A DNA stretch of 64,000 nt from Sphingobacterium allocomposti (GCF_008124885.1 NZ_VNHX01000001.1:1-64000); one strand, 5' to 3'. Shown: positions 19,001-27,960, counted from the first letter of the stretch. The notes: generated by a model not told the origin, from the sequence alone. Program-made: numbers and translations.

Positions 19001-19340
19001 CGTGGTTTAAAGCACTAAGTGTTTCGGCCCGCTGAAGGACATGTGTGGCATCCGTCTGGGTAAATTCAAAAGGTTTCCGAAAAGACGAGGGGAAGAACAG
19101 GATCTGTTTGTCGAGCAGGCTTTCTAAATCACTTAAAAAATACGAGGCATCCTCGTGGGTAGGTAAGATGAATACGAACGGGCGTTCCTGCAATTTATAT
19201 GCGGCAGCTGCGACGACAGCATCCGACGAACCGATGAGCCCTTTTAGTTGGATTTTTGGATTTTTTGGCTGAATGGCTTTAACCAATGAAGCTACATGCC
19301 CGCTCTTCGTATATTTTTCTAGAATTTCTTGTATACCCAC
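16002..19340 (-). CDS. mfd: Transcription-repair coupling factor Mfd
   Basis: Mfd, 1112 aa, displaces stalled RNA polymerase from DNA lesions and recruits UvrA. Domains in order: UvrB-like N-terminal module, CarD-like RNA-polymerase-interacting domain near residue 440-500 (GDYITHIDHGVGKYAG), a DExx helicase with GDVGFGKTEVA and MIIDEEQKFG, helicase C-terminal motifs (IIEAGLDIPN, QMRGRVGRSN) and the TRCF domain at the end. The start codon is GTG. Length is normal for the family. Confidence 0.97.
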   Translation of the reverse strand: MGIQEILEKYTKSGHVASLVKAIQPKNPKIQLKGLIGSSDAVVAAAAYKLQERPFVFILPTHEDASYFLSDLESLLDKQILFFPSSFRKPFEFTQTDATHVLQRAETLSALNHASELPKMVVTYPEAIAEKVINREDLDKNTLPITQHSKLSIEFINEFLYEYDFERVDFVYKPGQFAIRGGIVDIFSFSNDLPYRIEFFGDEIESIRTFDTETQLSVNKIHTVTIVPNVQAKFLSNNHISLLEYVSRDSVIWHKDVQFTLDILRDGYKQASEFWKALPEKDIKANSEWVDPRVTFTTDRAFAEMLFDFPNIEFGKQFYYKADQILQFDIHPQPSFNKDFNLLIHNFKENERQAVQNLIFSDSNKQIERIFSILEDIDKSVSFIPVHRALREGFRDDALKLACYTDHQIFDRYYKYKRKKGYERSQAITLKELRDLKPGDYITHIDHGVGKYAGLEKVEVNGKTQEMIRLVYADNDLLYVNINSLNRISKYSGKEGTLPKMNKLGTDTWEKLKKTTKKKVKDIARDLIKLYAKRKAQTGNAFSPDTYLQNELEASFLYEDTPDQEKATNDVKKDMESPHPMDRLVCGDVGFGKTEVAIRAAFKAVADSKQVAVLVPTTILALQHYRTFSERLKGFPANIDYINRFKSSKQIKETLRKLEEGEIDIIIGTHRLVSKDVKFKDLGLMIIDEEQKFGVTVKEKLKVMRANVDSLTLTATPIPRTLHFSLMGARDLSIISTPPPNRQPVQTELHVFNETLIQEAVSFELDRGGQVFFIHNRVADLKQLGAMVQKLVPHARVGIAHGQLEGDDLEDVMLKFINHDFDVLVATTIIEAGLDIPNANTIIINHAHMFGLSDLHQMRGRVGRSNKKAFCYLLSPPLSTLTNEAYKRLSALEEFSELGSGFNVAMRDLDIRGSGNLLGAEQSGFIAEIGFEMYNKILDEAVQELKEDEFGDLFKDDQNRRYVNFTQIDTDLEVMIPDEYVTNIGERYNLYNEIAKLENEQQLTAFQKALEDRFGPIPQPVFELFNTLRLQWFGKEIGFEKISFKKNTLKGYFINNPKSSYFESDQFGKVLSFVQRHPTTSNLKEIKGQLRVALTNVTSIDYALSLLKEMTE

Positions 19341-19453
19341 GTGCCAGTTTATTTTTTGCGAAGTTACTAAAATTATTACAGCGGCCCGACGATGATCTAA
19401 AGTTCGCGCATATTCCCCCGACCCAAGCCTCCGAGGTGGAGGGCGGACAGCCG

Positions 19454-19999
19454 TTACGCCAACTGTTTTTCCTCGGCAAATTCCCGTACGGCGTCTGCTA
19501 GCTCGCGGAGGTCAAATTGTAGATCCTCGTGCAGTTTTTCGTATTTGTTGATCGTAGTTTTTACACGTCCTTTTGTGTATTCTTTTAGCTTTTGGGCGCT
19601 ATACAAAGCTGATCCTTCGAACAGGCGGGGGTACCGCTCGAAGGCCTCTTTCAAAATCAAGAGCCGACACTCCACCTCGCTAAACCGATCCTTCGTGATT
19701 TTCTCGTGTTCGTTGATGAGACCGCTCGCTTGCCTGAGCACCGCATGCAATTCTTTGTAGCTGCTAAAAACCGGAAGGTTCTTAACGCGGTTGCGGCTAT
19801 CGGAAAGCAGGGTGCTCAGCTGTTGCTTAAGCCCCTCTATGCGATCTGCTAGATCCACTTGGTCTTCCAACAGCTGGAAGTGAAGCTGTTTCATAAGCAT
19901 CTTGTCTTTTCCTATGAGACGCACCAACAGCTTGTCTTTCTCCTTTTGCGGTAGACGGAGTACCGCTTCTTTTAGTTCGGGATGTTTATGTAGTGACAT
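19454..19999 (-). CDS. Hypothetical helical protein
   Basis: A 181-aa protein with no domain I recognise. It is strongly charged and looks almost wholly helical, with likely coiled-coil segments (residues about 45-75 and 140-178). There is no signal peptide or membrane segment, so it is probably cytoplasmic. It lies upstream of mfd on the same strand with a 113-base gap, and divergent from the AraC gene. Ordinary amino-acid composition and a clear start make it a likely real gene. Confidence 0.7.
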   Translation of the reverse strand: MSLHKHPELKEAVLRLPQKEKDKLLVRLIGKDKMLMKQLHFQLLEDQVDLADRIEGLKQQLSTLLSDSRNRVKNLPVFSSYKELHAVLRQASGLINEHEKITKDRFSEVECRLLILKEAFERYPRLFEGSALYSAQKLKEYTKGRVKTTINKYEKLHEDLQFDLRELADAVREFAEEKQLA

Positions 20000-20088
20000 A
20001 CGGATAAAAATAAAAGGTAAAATTTACTTATCCATAAAAATTACCATGAATGAACGTAATAGTACCACTATTTGTTGATATATCGATG

Positions 20089-20096
20089 TACCTTTG
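20089..20096 (+). promoter_or_regulatory. araC-type gene -7 box
   Basis: TACCTTTG matches TAnnTTTG and ends three bases before the ATG, so the message would be leaderless if this box is used. The segment CTTTGTATATGG is identical to the ispH start region. Confidence 0.45.
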
Positions 20097-20099
20097 TAT

Positions 20100-20963
20100 A
20101 TGGTAGCAAGGGTTCCGATTATCGAACAATGTGCGGTGTCAAGTAGACACGAGGGAGACATTATGGTAGAAGATCTGGCCACATACCTGCAGAGGAATAA
20201 AAACCTTGTTTTTCCCCACCGCCATAATTTTTACCATTTTTTATTGTTTACCAAGGGAGGCGGTAAGCACAGTATCGATTTTGAGTCGTATGAGGTTGTG
20301 CCGTGGCAGATCTATTTTATGTCGCCTGGTCAGATACATACGTGGTCGTTTGAGGGGGCGATTGAGGGGTTCGTCGTGAATTTTGATAGTGACTTTTTTA
20401 AAACATTTCTCCTGCGGCCCGATCACATCCACCAATTCTCCTTTTTTTCGGGCCTCGTACGCGACAGCGTATTTGTCGTAAAGGAGGAACTACGTGAGGC
20501 GATTATCGACGTTTTCTCCAGGCTTCAGCAAAATGTTCAGGATTTAGCATTCGTCCGCGTTGCCCTTCTCTATCTTTTTCATCTTTTAGAAGGGAGTCGC
20601 GATCACGTGCAGACGTTCGGTCAAAACATATACAACAATACGTTGCTGCGTAATTTTCTGCATTTGATCGAACTGAATTATAAGAAACTCCGTTTGCCGA
20701 AGGAATATGCAGCGCTATTATACATCACGCCGAACCATCTTAACGCCCTTTGTAAAGAGACGTTAGGCGTGTCGGCAGGAGAGATGATACGGGGCCGGAT
20801 ATTGTTGGAAGCCAAACGGCTATTGGTTATAAGAGACTACTCGGTAGCGGAGATTGCTTACGCACTGAACTTTAGTGATAACTCATATTTTACAAAGTTT
20901 TTCAAAAAGGGAGAAGGTGTTACTCCCGAAGAATTCAGAAAACAAATAAACGATGGAAAATAA
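20100..20963 (+). CDS. AraC-family transcriptional regulator
   Basis: A 287-aa regulator with an N-terminal cupin-like sensing domain (HRHNFYHFLLF, SPGQIHTW) and a C-terminal AraC double helix-turn-helix from about residue 185. The second helix-turn-helix reads SVAEIAYALNFSDNSYFTKFFKK. The effector is unknown; no catabolic genes sit next to it except the overlapping DUF983 gene. The stop overlaps the DUF983 start by 11 bases, so the two are co-transcribed. The ATG at 20100 is preferred over a TTG two codons upstream. Confidence 0.92.
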   Translation: MVARVPIIEQCAVSSRHEGDIMVEDLATYLQRNKNLVFPHRHNFYHFLLFTKGGGKHSIDFESYEVVPWQIYFMSPGQIHTWSFEGAIEGFVVNFDSDFFKTFLLRPDHIHQFSFFSGLVRDSVFVVKEELREAIIDVFSRLQQNVQDLAFVRVALLYLFHLLEGSRDHVQTFGQNIYNNTLLRNFLHLIELNYKKLRLPKEYAALLYITPNHLNALCKETLGVSAGEMIRGRILLEAKRLLVIRDYSVAEIAYALNFSDNSYFTKFFKKGEGVTPEEFRKQINDGK

Positions 20964-21381
20964 CGCAACGAACAAAACTGAAAGTGCCGCGCCGGGAGAA
21001 TTTAAAAGCGCGGTAGATGGAAAATGTCCTAGGTGTAGAACGGGTAACATGTTCGAGGGGCCGCTGCTGAGCTTCAAATCGAAAAAGATGTATACACATT
21101 GTCCGCATTGTGGATTGAAATTCGAAAAAGAGCCCGGATATTTTTATGTGGCGATGTATGTCAGTTATGTCTTCGTTGTCGCTGAACTTGTTACGGCCTG
21201 TGTGGCGACATACATTTTGACACGCAATATGGAATCACCTTGGTTATACTTGACAGTAGCGATTACGGCTGCAGTTGTCATGGCTCCATTTAACTATCGT
21301 TACTCCCGGGTAGTGTTGATGTATTGGTTGACGCCGCAATTCAGATATCGCCCCGACCTATACGGGAAACCAAAAAAGTAG
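20953..21381 (+). CDS. DUF983 zinc-ribbon membrane protein
   Basis: A 142-aa DUF983 protein: two CxxC pairs (CPRC and CPHC) form a probable zinc ribbon at residues 25-55, followed by two membrane segments (about 70-92 and 97-115). The family occurs widely without a settled role. Its start lies within the araC-type gene and its stop codon is inside the stem of the downstream terminator. Confidence 0.88.
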   Translation: MENNATNKTESAAPGEFKSAVDGKCPRCRTGNMFEGPLLSFKSKKMYTHCPHCGLKFEKEPGYFYVAMYVSYVFVVAELVTACVATYILTRNMESPWLYLTVAITAAVVMAPFNYRYSRVVLMYWLTPQFRYRPDLYGKPKK

Positions 21382-21404
21382 GTGTTACGCACACCTACTT
21401 TTTT
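21372..21404. terminator. Bidirectional terminator between DUF983 gene and galE
   Basis: GTAGGTGT / ACACCTAC hairpin with flanking A and T tracts. The DUF983 stop codon (21379-21381) forms part of the stem. Confidence 0.92.
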
Positions 21405-21428
21405 GCCTTGTCAGCTTTTTTGGATCTT

Positions 21429-22457
21429 TCAGGAAAGAGGGTGTTCGCTGAGGTACTGTTCCCAAGCCCAGGCAGAGGACATCATTTCGTCTATGCCGAG
21501 CTCTGCCTTCCAGCCCAGTTCGGCTGCTGATTTCGTTACGTCCCCCCACACTTTGATAATGTCACCTTCACGGCGGGGGCCGATAACGTAATTCAGTTTT
21601 TGTCCAGAGGCTCTTTCAAATGCCGCAATTGCTTCAAGCACGGAGTACCCGTTGCCCGTACCGACGTTAAATACATCGTAGTTTCCACGTGGATTTCCCT
21701 TTTCCAGTAGCCGGATGGCAGCGACGTGCGCTTTAGCAAGATCGACGACGTGGATATAGTCTCTAATACAGGAACCGTCCGGTGTGTCATAATCCCCTCC
21801 GAATACCGTCAGTTTCTCACGTTTACCGATAGCAGTTTGTGTGATGAACGGTAACAGGTTCTGCGGCACGCCTAACGGAAGCTCGCCGATGAGCGCGCTC
21901 TCATGTGCGCCCACGGGATTGAAATACCGGAGGGCGATGACATGATAGTTGCCATGAGCGTTCGCCGTCTCTTCCAGAATTTCTTCCGCAATTTGCTTAG
22001 TGTTGCCGTACGGTGATGTTGCTTTTTTGACCGGAGCAGCCTCTGTCACGGGTAGTTCATCGGGCTCTCCATAAACTGTACAGCTAGATGAAAATACAAA
22101 ATTAATAGGCTTGTCTTGGTAAGCCCGCAAAAGATTAACCAGCGAGAAGAAGTTGTTGTGGTAGTATTTTAATGGCTGCTCAACGGATTCTCCCACAGCT
22201 TTCGACGCGGCGAAGTGGATGATCCCGGCGATGTCTGGATGTTGCTGAACAAAAGCAAAGACCTTTGCTTCGTCGCATAAATCAAATTGATGAAACTCCG
22301 GCCTTTTTCCGGTAATTTTTTCGAGTTGATCCAGGATCCGGATATTAGAGTTGGACAGATTGTCGACGATGACCGGGGTGTAGCCCGCATTGTAGAGCTC
22401 GACCACCGTATGGGATCCGATGTATCCCGTTCCTCCTGTTACTAGTATTTTACTCAT
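21429..22457 (-). CDS. galE: UDP-glucose 4-epimerase
   Basis: GalE, 342 aa, interconverts UDP-glucose and UDP-galactose with bound NAD+. It has the Rossmann motif GGTGYIG, the active-site SSSCTVYG and the YxxxK motif in SPYGNTK. It supplies UDP-galactose for surface glycans and completes the Leloir pathway begun by galT-galK at 11-14 kb, although it sits apart from that operon. Its start overlaps the stop of the upstream decarboxylase by one base (TAATG), so the two are translationally coupled. Confidence 0.96.
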   Translation of the reverse strand: MSKILVTGGTGYIGSHTVVELYNAGYTPVIVDNLSNSNIRILDQLEKITGKRPEFHQFDLCDEAKVFAFVQQHPDIAGIIHFAASKAVGESVEQPLKYYHNNFFSLVNLLRAYQDKPINFVFSSSCTVYGEPDELPVTEAAPVKKATSPYGNTKQIAEEILEETANAHGNYHVIALRYFNPVGAHESALIGELPLGVPQNLLPFITQTAIGKREKLTVFGGDYDTPDGSCIRDYIHVVDLAKAHVAAIRLLEKGNPRGNYDVFNVGTGNGYSVLEAIAAFERASGQKLNYVIGPRREGDIIKVWGDVTKSAAELGWKAELGIDEMMSSAWAWEQYLSEHPLS

Positions 22458-23449
22458 TATTGTTGATTATAATATGTGAAATCTCCTTTTTTCAAAGTGT
22501 CAGAAGATAGTTGTTTAAAGTAAGAAATGGTTCGTTCGAGTCCTTCTTCACGGCTAATTGTAGGCTGCCAGCCCAGTATCTGCCTGGCTTTGCTTATATC
22601 CGGCCGACGCTGTTTGGGATCGTCGACAGGCAACGATTCATAGCGTATGCCAGACTTATTTCCGGTTAAAGTAATAATTTCTTCTGCAATTTGACGAATG
22701 GTCAATTCGTCTGGGTTTCCTATATTCATCGGTAGTGTATAGTCGGACAATAACAACCTAAAGATGCCCTCCACCTGGTCGGAAACGTAGCAGAATGAGC
22801 GTGTTTGCGAGCCATCGCCGAACACTGTAAGCTCTTCTCCCCGAAGAGCTTGGGCTATGAAGGTGGGGAGTGCGCGTCCGTCGTTTAACCGCATTCGCGG
22901 CCCATACGTGTTAAATATGCGGACGATGCGGGTTTCTAATCCATGAAAATTGTGATAGGCCATAGTCATTGCCTCTTGGAATCTTTTGGCTTCGTCATAA
23001 ACTCCGCGCGGCCCGACGGGATTGACGTTTCCCCAATACTCTTCTGACTGGGGAGATACCAATGGGTCTCCATACACTTCTGAAGTAGACGCTACTAATA
23101 TGCGCGCTCCTTTGGTTTTCGCGAGGCCGAGCAGATTGTGCGTGCCCAGGGAACCGACTTTGAGTGTCTGTATTGGGATTCGGAGATAGTCTATTGGGCT
23201 CGCTGGTGATGCAAAATGTAGAATGTAATCGAGTTTTCCAGGCACATGTACGAATTTTGAAACATCATGTTGATAGAATTCGAAGTTCGGCAACTTGAAT
23301 AAGTGCTCGATATGCCGAAGATCGCCGGTAATAAGGTTGTCCATACCGATAACGAAAAAGCCTTCCGTGATAAAACGGTCGCAGAGGTGCGATCCCAGGA
23401 ATCCTGCCGCCCCAGTGATCAAAATTCGTTTCTGCTTTTGTCTACTCAC
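22457..23449 (-). CDS. uxs: UDP-glucuronate decarboxylase (UDP-xylose synthase)
   Basis: A 330-aa NAD-dependent SDR enzyme close to UXS, which converts UDP-glucuronate to UDP-xylose. Motifs: [10 protein letters not shown] for NAD binding, [21 protein letters not shown] and YDEAKR with the catalytic Tyr-Lys pair, and [10 protein letters not shown]. The ending of the gene overlaps galE, suggesting a nucleotide-sugar operon for cell-surface polysaccharide. It is divergent from the Kdo transferase gene. Confidence 0.93.
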   Translation of the reverse strand: MSRQKQKRILITGAAGFLGSHLCDRFITEGFFVIGMDNLITGDLRHIEHLFKLPNFEFYQHDVSKFVHVPGKLDYILHFASPASPIDYLRIPIQTLKVGSLGTHNLLGLAKTKGARILVASTSEVYGDPLVSPQSEEYWGNVNPVGPRGVYDEAKRFQEAMTMAYHNFHGLETRIVRIFNTYGPRMRLNDGRALPTFIAQALRGEELTVFGDGSQTRSFCYVSDQVEGIFRLLLSDYTLPMNIGNPDELTIRQIAEEIITLTGNKSGIRYESLPVDDPKQRRPDISKARQILGWQPTISREEGLERTISYFKQLSSDTLKKGDFTYYNQQ

Positions 23450-23547
23450 CAGTGTTTTTTCTATTGAACAATTTACCGCATTTCCCCTCTACATAACGTA
23501 CGGTGGGGGGGAAAGCTACATGCGCATTCTATGTGTACCGCATTATG

Positions 23548-23578
23548 TTGCACATAAAAATGAATTTATGTAGGTTTG
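23548..23578 (+). promoter_or_regulatory. waaA promoter
   Basis: TTG at 23548-23550, a 20-base spacer, then TAGGTTTG at 23571-23578: a full match to the Bacteroidota -33/-7 arrangement. The region 23541-23577 is nearly identical to the rhaI promoter at 33127-33162. Confidence 0.75.
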
Positions 23579-23602
23579 ACGAATATAAGGATATTTTTCA
23601 AC

Positions 23603-24850
23603 ATGCGGCTTCTCTACGACTTAGGAATTAGCGCTTACACCCTGTTATTACGGGGGGTATCTCCCTGTCATGTCAAAGCAAAGAAATGGGTCGACGGGCG
23701 TAGGCATCTATTTTCTGAGATCGAGCGGGCAGTGGGGAAAGGCATGCGTCCTATATGGTTTCACTTTGCTTCATTAGGCGAGTTTGAGCAGGGTAGGTCG
23801 GTGATGGAAGCCATTAAGAGGAAATATCCCCATGAAAAGATTCTTATCACATTCTTTTCGCCTTCGGGCTATGAGATCCGAAAGAACACGCCCCTGGCTG
23901 ACTACGTGTTTTACCTGCCTACGGATACAGGGCAGCATGCGCGCCGGTTTTTAGATCTGGTTGATCCGAAGCTTGCCATTTTTACCAAGTACGAGTATTG
24001 GTACCATTACTTTCGCGAGTTACGGCGGAGAAAGATACGGCTCCTGATGATCTCTGCCATCTTTCGCGAGGAGCAGATTTTTTTCAAATGGTACGGTGGA
24101 TTTTTCCGGAAGATCCTCCGGCAGGTCTCTTTCTTTTTTACACAAAACATAGATTCGGTATATTGGCTGAAATCCATCCACATTACGCAGGCTGGGCTCG
24201 CAGGCGATACGCGTTTCGACCGCGTAGTCGATATTCCGAAGCATGGAAAGCCTGTCCCGGAGGTTGAGCGATTTATAACGGGTGCGGCGCACGTTGTTGT
24301 TGCAGGAAGTACCTGGCCGCAGGACGAAGTTCTGCTGGAGGCTCTACTGTCGGAAAGGCAGACGTGGAAAGCAGTTGTCGCCCCGCATGAGGTCGATGAG
24401 GCCCATATCCGACAGATAAAGGAACGGTTCCCCACAGCGTTATTGTTTTCTCAGTTCCGGCATTACACTCCAGATGATATTTCCGAAGCTCAGGTTTTGA
24501 TCATCGATAATATTGGCATGCTTTCCTCCTTGTACGGCTATGGGAGTGTCGCTTACATCGGTGGTGGATTTGGGGCGGGAATCCACAACACCTTAGAGGC
24601 GGCCACATATGGCATTCCCGTGGTTTTCGGTCCTAAATACGGGAAGTTTCAAGAGGCGGTAGACCTTATTGAACATGGAGCAGCCTTTTGCATTCAAAAC
24701 AGGAAAGAGTTAAACGACATATTTTCAGCCTTGGAAAATCCGGAGCAAAGAAACGTCGCAGGTACCAGAGCGAGGGGCTACGTCGAAGAAAAGGCGGGTG
24801 CTACACCGATCATCATGAAATATCTGGAAACCGAACGGTTGCTGTCCTGA
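23603..24850 (+). CDS. waaA: 3-deoxy-D-manno-octulosonic acid (Kdo) transferase
   Basis: WaaA/KdtA, 415 aa, transfers Kdo from CMP-Kdo to lipid A at the inner membrane. N-terminal glycosyltransferase features are the early hydrophobic segment LLYDLGISAYTLLLR and the motif WFHFASLGEFEQG with the catalytic Glu. The C-terminal nucleotide-binding part has VVAGSTWPQDE, VVAPHEVDE and IGGGFGAGIHNTLEAATYGIPVVFGP. The ATG at 23603 is chosen because the upstream alternative TTG lies inside the promoter -7 box. Confidence 0.95.
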   Translation: MRLLYDLGISAYTLLLRGVSPCHVKAKKWVDGRRHLFSEIERAVGKGMRPIWFHFASLGEFEQGRSVMEAIKRKYPHEKILITFFSPSGYEIRKNTPLADYVFYLPTDTGQHARRFLDLVDPKLAIFTKYEYWYHYFRELRRRKIRLLMISAIFREEQIFFKWYGGFFRKILRQVSFFFTQNIDSVYWLKSIHITQAGLAGDTRFDRVVDIPKHGKPVPEVERFITGAAHVVVAGSTWPQDEVLLEALLSERQTWKAVVAPHEVDEAHIRQIKERFPTALLFSQFRHYTPDDISEAQVLIIDNIGMLSSLYGYGSVAYIGGGFGAGIHNTLEAATYGIPVVFGPKYGKFQEAVDLIEHGAAFCIQNRKELNDIFSALENPEQRNVAGTRARGYVEEKAGATPIIMKYLETERLLS

Positions 24851-24910
24851 CGAGTCCCCGTCACGTTTCTCTGTTTGTCTTCCGGCGGGGGGACTCGTCT
24901 GATCTCTTTT
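24849..24910 (+). terminator. waaA terminator
   Basis: GACGAGTCCCC (24849-24859) pairs with GGGGACTCGTC (24889-24899), followed by a short T-rich stretch. The stop codon lies at the base of the stem. The loop is long (29 bases). Confidence 0.6.
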
Positions 24911-25351
24911 CAAAACCTCGGTCCTCGGAATGTCCGGATTACAAAGTTATGGAATAACCGATATTTTTGCTAACTTGCTAATTCGTATTAGCTAATTGTA
25001 AAAACTAATCAAAGTGTGGCAAATTCTGTTCAAAATGAACGTTTTGCGGTACACGGGGACGTAATATATATAAGGAAATTCTACTTTTATATGAAATCTT
25101 CACCGTGCTACGCCCAACGGAGTGAGCTCATGAATGCCATTGAAGATAGACACGAATAGATTAGTTGGATATCAATCAATATGAACCGCCTCCCCACGCC
25201 GTGGAGGAAAAACCGGTGGACGTGTGAACGGGGGGCGACCTTTCGCTATACGTTAAGAAGCTTATGGGGCCAGCATCCATTGATGGAATGTATGCCGTAT
25301 TGCTTAGGCCGGTTGTATAATAATAAAATTAACGCATCAATTAATAAACAT
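24911..25351. other. Long 5' region of the glutaminase-family gene
   Basis: About 440 bases without a supported gene. A 22-codon frame beginning at 25092 has no distinguishing features. The coding frame of the downstream gene stays open up to 25181, but that extension lacks family similarity and would hide the signal peptide. The proximal segment is AT-rich (25310-25350) and may hold the promoter. Confidence 0.5.
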
Positions 25352-27823
25352 ATGGAAATCAAAAAAATGAAGGGTATTTTACTTTTACTGGGACTGGCTG
25401 TCGCGGGCCTGTCGTCATCCTTTGCACAAGGGACGCAGAATGGGCTAAGGGCGCCTGCGTATCCCTTGATTACTATCGACCCGAACATGAGCGCATGGTC
25501 GCCGGTGGACAATTTGTATGAAGGAGCTGTAACACATTGGTCGGATAACCGCCCGCTGCCGCTGATTGGCGTCATTAAGGTCGGTAAAACCTACTATCGT
25601 TTCCTTGGAACGGAAGAAACGGAGTTGTTATCGCTTGTTTCTAATGGGGAAGACAAACCTTGGGCCGCGAAATATACAACAAAGCAACCAGGAGGCGACT
25701 GGACCGCACCTAATTATGACGACAAAAATTGGCTGGCCGGAGAGGGGGCTTTCGGCACCTTCGAGAATGAACCGTTAAGTAAAACCAATTGGACGACAGA
25801 CAGAATATGGGTGAGAAGAGAAATTGTCCTTAACGAGCAGGTAGCAAACAGAGACGTGTTCCTGGAGTATGCGCACGATGATGATGCAGAGTTTTATGTT
25901 AACGGCGTAAAGGTTGTTTCAACGGGACAGGCGACCGGTAAGAATAGAAAGATTAAACTAAACGAACGTGCTTTAAAGTCGTTGAAGAAAGGAAAAAACG
26001 TGCTCGCGGCCTATTGCCATAACGGCGGAGGTAACGGCTTTCTTGATATGGGGCTGCAGATTGAACGCGCTGACAAAAAATATTTTATGACAGAGGCAAA
26101 GCAACTGTCGGCCGATGTTCAGCCCATGCGGACTAACTACCTGTTTCAGTGTGGCGATGCTCAGCTGAAGGTGAGTTTTACAGCTCCGTTGTTTCTGGAC
26201 GACTTGATGCTGTTGGCACGCCCAATCAACTATTTAAGCTATGAAGTTACTTCTCCGAAGACTCAGGACGTTGAGCTGTATTTCGAGGCGGCACCAAATT
26301 GGGCGTTGAATCTGCCTTCTCAGGAATCTGTTAGCGAACATTTTGAGAGTAACGGGCTTGTTTACGTAAAGACGGGAAGCGTTGCGCAAAAGCTGTTGGG
26401 CAGAAAAGGGGATCATGTCCGTAATGACTGGGGATATTTTTATATGGCTGGAGAAAAGTCTGCTACCCAGGCTTTGGTGGGGAGTCCCAGCGCAATCCGG
26501 GCGTCTTTTACGGGCGGAAAGGCGCAGGACAATGCCAGCGGAAGACAGCTGGCGCTGATTCAAAAGGGCCGTGTGTCCGGGAAGCTCTCGGGAAAAATTG
26601 CCATCGGATATGATGACATTTACGCTATTCAATACTTCGGACAGAACCTAAGACCATATTGGAATAAGACGGGACAAGAAAATATCGAAGGACAATTCGA
26701 GCGCGCTTTTGAAGAATATGGAGCCATTATGAAAAGGGTAGACGAATTCGATACCGGGTTTATGCAGAAGTATGCTCGCTTTGGCCGGGAATATGCGGAG
26801 CTGTGTGCGCTAGCCTACCGTCAGTCAATTGCAGCGCACAAGCTCGTTGAAGCACCGAACGGCGATCTGCTCCTGCTTTCCAAAGAAAACGACAGTAACG
26901 GTTCTATCGGTACCGTCGATGTTACATATCCGTCGGCGCCACTATTCCTTTACTATAACCCCGAGTTAGCAAAAGGGCTACTCAACTTTATTTTTTACTA
27001 CTCCGAATCCGGTAAATGGCAGAAGCCATTTGCGGCGCATGATGTCGGTACATATCCGATAGCCAATGGTCAGACATATGGCGGCGACATGCCGGTAGAG
27101 GAAAGCGGAAACATGCTGATTTTGACATACGCCATAGCGCGGGCTGAAGGTGACGCGGCCTATGCGCAGCAGCATTGGAACGTGCTGACGACGTGGGCAG
27201 ATTACCTTGTGGAAAAAGGTTTGGATCCTGAAAATCAGCTGTGTACAGATGATTTTGCGGGTCACTTCGCTCATAATGCCAACCTTTCTATAAAAGCGAT
27301 TCTCGGCATTGCCTCTTATGGCTATTTAGCCAAAATGCTGGGGCGGGACCAGGTCGCTGACCGCTACCTGGCTATTGCCAAAGAAATGGGGCAGCAGTGG
27401 GAAAAGATGGCAAACGATGGGGATCATTATCGTTTGACCTTTGATAAACCGGGGACATGGAGTCAAAAATATAATCTGGTCTGGGACAAACTTTTAGGAA
27501 TGAATGTGTTCGATGATCAGATCCGGAAAAAGGAAGTGGCCTACTACCTGACCAAGCAAAATAAGTACGGACTGCCACTGGACAGCCGGGAAACCTATAC
27601 AAAAAGCGACTGGGTGTTATGGACAGCTGTTTTAGCGGACGACTTACCGTCCTTCCAGTCGTTCGTTAAACCTATTCATGCCTTCATGGACGAGACGGTA
27701 CATCGCGTGCCTATGTCGGATTGGATATTCACGGATAAACCTGACCGAAGAGGCTTTAAGGCCCGTTCGGTAGTTGGAGGGTATTTCATGAAAATGCTGG
27801 AGGAAAAATATGGCAGTCAATAG
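25352..27823 (+). CDS. Secreted glutaminase-family protein (DUF4964/DUF5127/DUF4965/DUF1793 type)
   Basis: An 823-aa protein with a signal peptide (residues 6-26, ending SFAQG). It resembles the GtaA-like glutaminase family common in Bacteroidota: an N-terminal PAYPLITIDPNMSAWS segment (DUF4964), an inserted beta-sandwich at about 95-225 (DWTAPNYDDKNW, FLEYAHDDDAEFYVNG), then the DUF5127/DUF4965 region and a C-terminal alpha-barrel with YPSAPLFLYYNPEL, HDVGTYPIANGQ, MPVEESGNM and DDFAGHFAHNANLS. Despite the name, the activity of bacterial members is largely untested; glycoside hydrolysis is possible given the (alpha/alpha)6 barrel. The start at 25352 is used; 25367 is an alternative. Confidence 0.88.
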   Translation: MEIKKMKGILLLLGLAVAGLSSSFAQGTQNGLRAPAYPLITIDPNMSAWSPVDNLYEGAVTHWSDNRPLPLIGVIKVGKTYYRFLGTEETELLSLVSNGEDKPWAAKYTTKQPGGDWTAPNYDDKNWLAGEGAFGTFENEPLSKTNWTTDRIWVRREIVLNEQVANRDVFLEYAHDDDAEFYVNGVKVVSTGQATGKNRKIKLNERALKSLKKGKNVLAAYCHNGGGNGFLDMGLQIERADKKYFMTEAKQLSADVQPMRTNYLFQCGDAQLKVSFTAPLFLDDLMLLARPINYLSYEVTSPKTQDVELYFEAAPNWALNLPSQESVSEHFESNGLVYVKTGSVAQKLLGRKGDHVRNDWGYFYMAGEKSATQALVGSPSAIRASFTGGKAQDNASGRQLALIQKGRVSGKLSGKIAIGYDDIYAIQYFGQNLRPYWNKTGQENIEGQFERAFEEYGAIMKRVDEFDTGFMQKYARFGREYAELCALAYRQSIAAHKLVEAPNGDLLLLSKENDSNGSIGTVDVTYPSAPLFLYYNPELAKGLLNFIFYYSESGKWQKPFAAHDVGTYPIANGQTYGGDMPVEESGNMLILTYAIARAEGDAAYAQQHWNVLTTWADYLVEKGLDPENQLCTDDFAGHFAHNANLSIKAILGIASYGYLAKMLGRDQVADRYLAIAKEMGQQWEKMANDGDHYRLTFDKPGTWSQKYNLVWDKLLGMNVFDDQIRKKEVAYYLTKQNKYGLPLDSRETYTKSDWVLWTAVLADDLPSFQSFVKPIHAFMDETVHRVPMSDWIFTDKPDRRGFKARSVVGGYFMKMLEEKYGSQ

Positions 27824-27878
27824 GCCATGCATGCCATGCTCTGCCCGATAGCGCGTGGCTATCTCCTAAATGGTAATC

Positions 27879-27919
27879 TTGCCGTGCTTCGACTACACTT
27901 AGTAATCGACGCACGGCAA
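27879..27919. terminator. Hairpin between convergent genes
   Basis: TTGCCGTGC and GCACGGCAA, with an inner TCGA pair, form a strong stem between the glutaminase-family gene and GAPDH. It lacks a T tract downstream on either strand, so termination function is less certain than for other hairpins here. Confidence 0.5.
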
Positions 27920-27960
27920 AAAAGTGAAATCGGTCTTCTGTTGCTCCTTCCTGAAAGTTG

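Noticed and set aside
25092..25160. 22-codon frame that could be a leader peptide
   Set aside because: No regulatory codon run or attenuator hairpin around it.
25181..25351. 57-residue N-terminal extension of the glutaminase-family protein
   Set aside because: It lacks family similarity and would bury the signal peptide.
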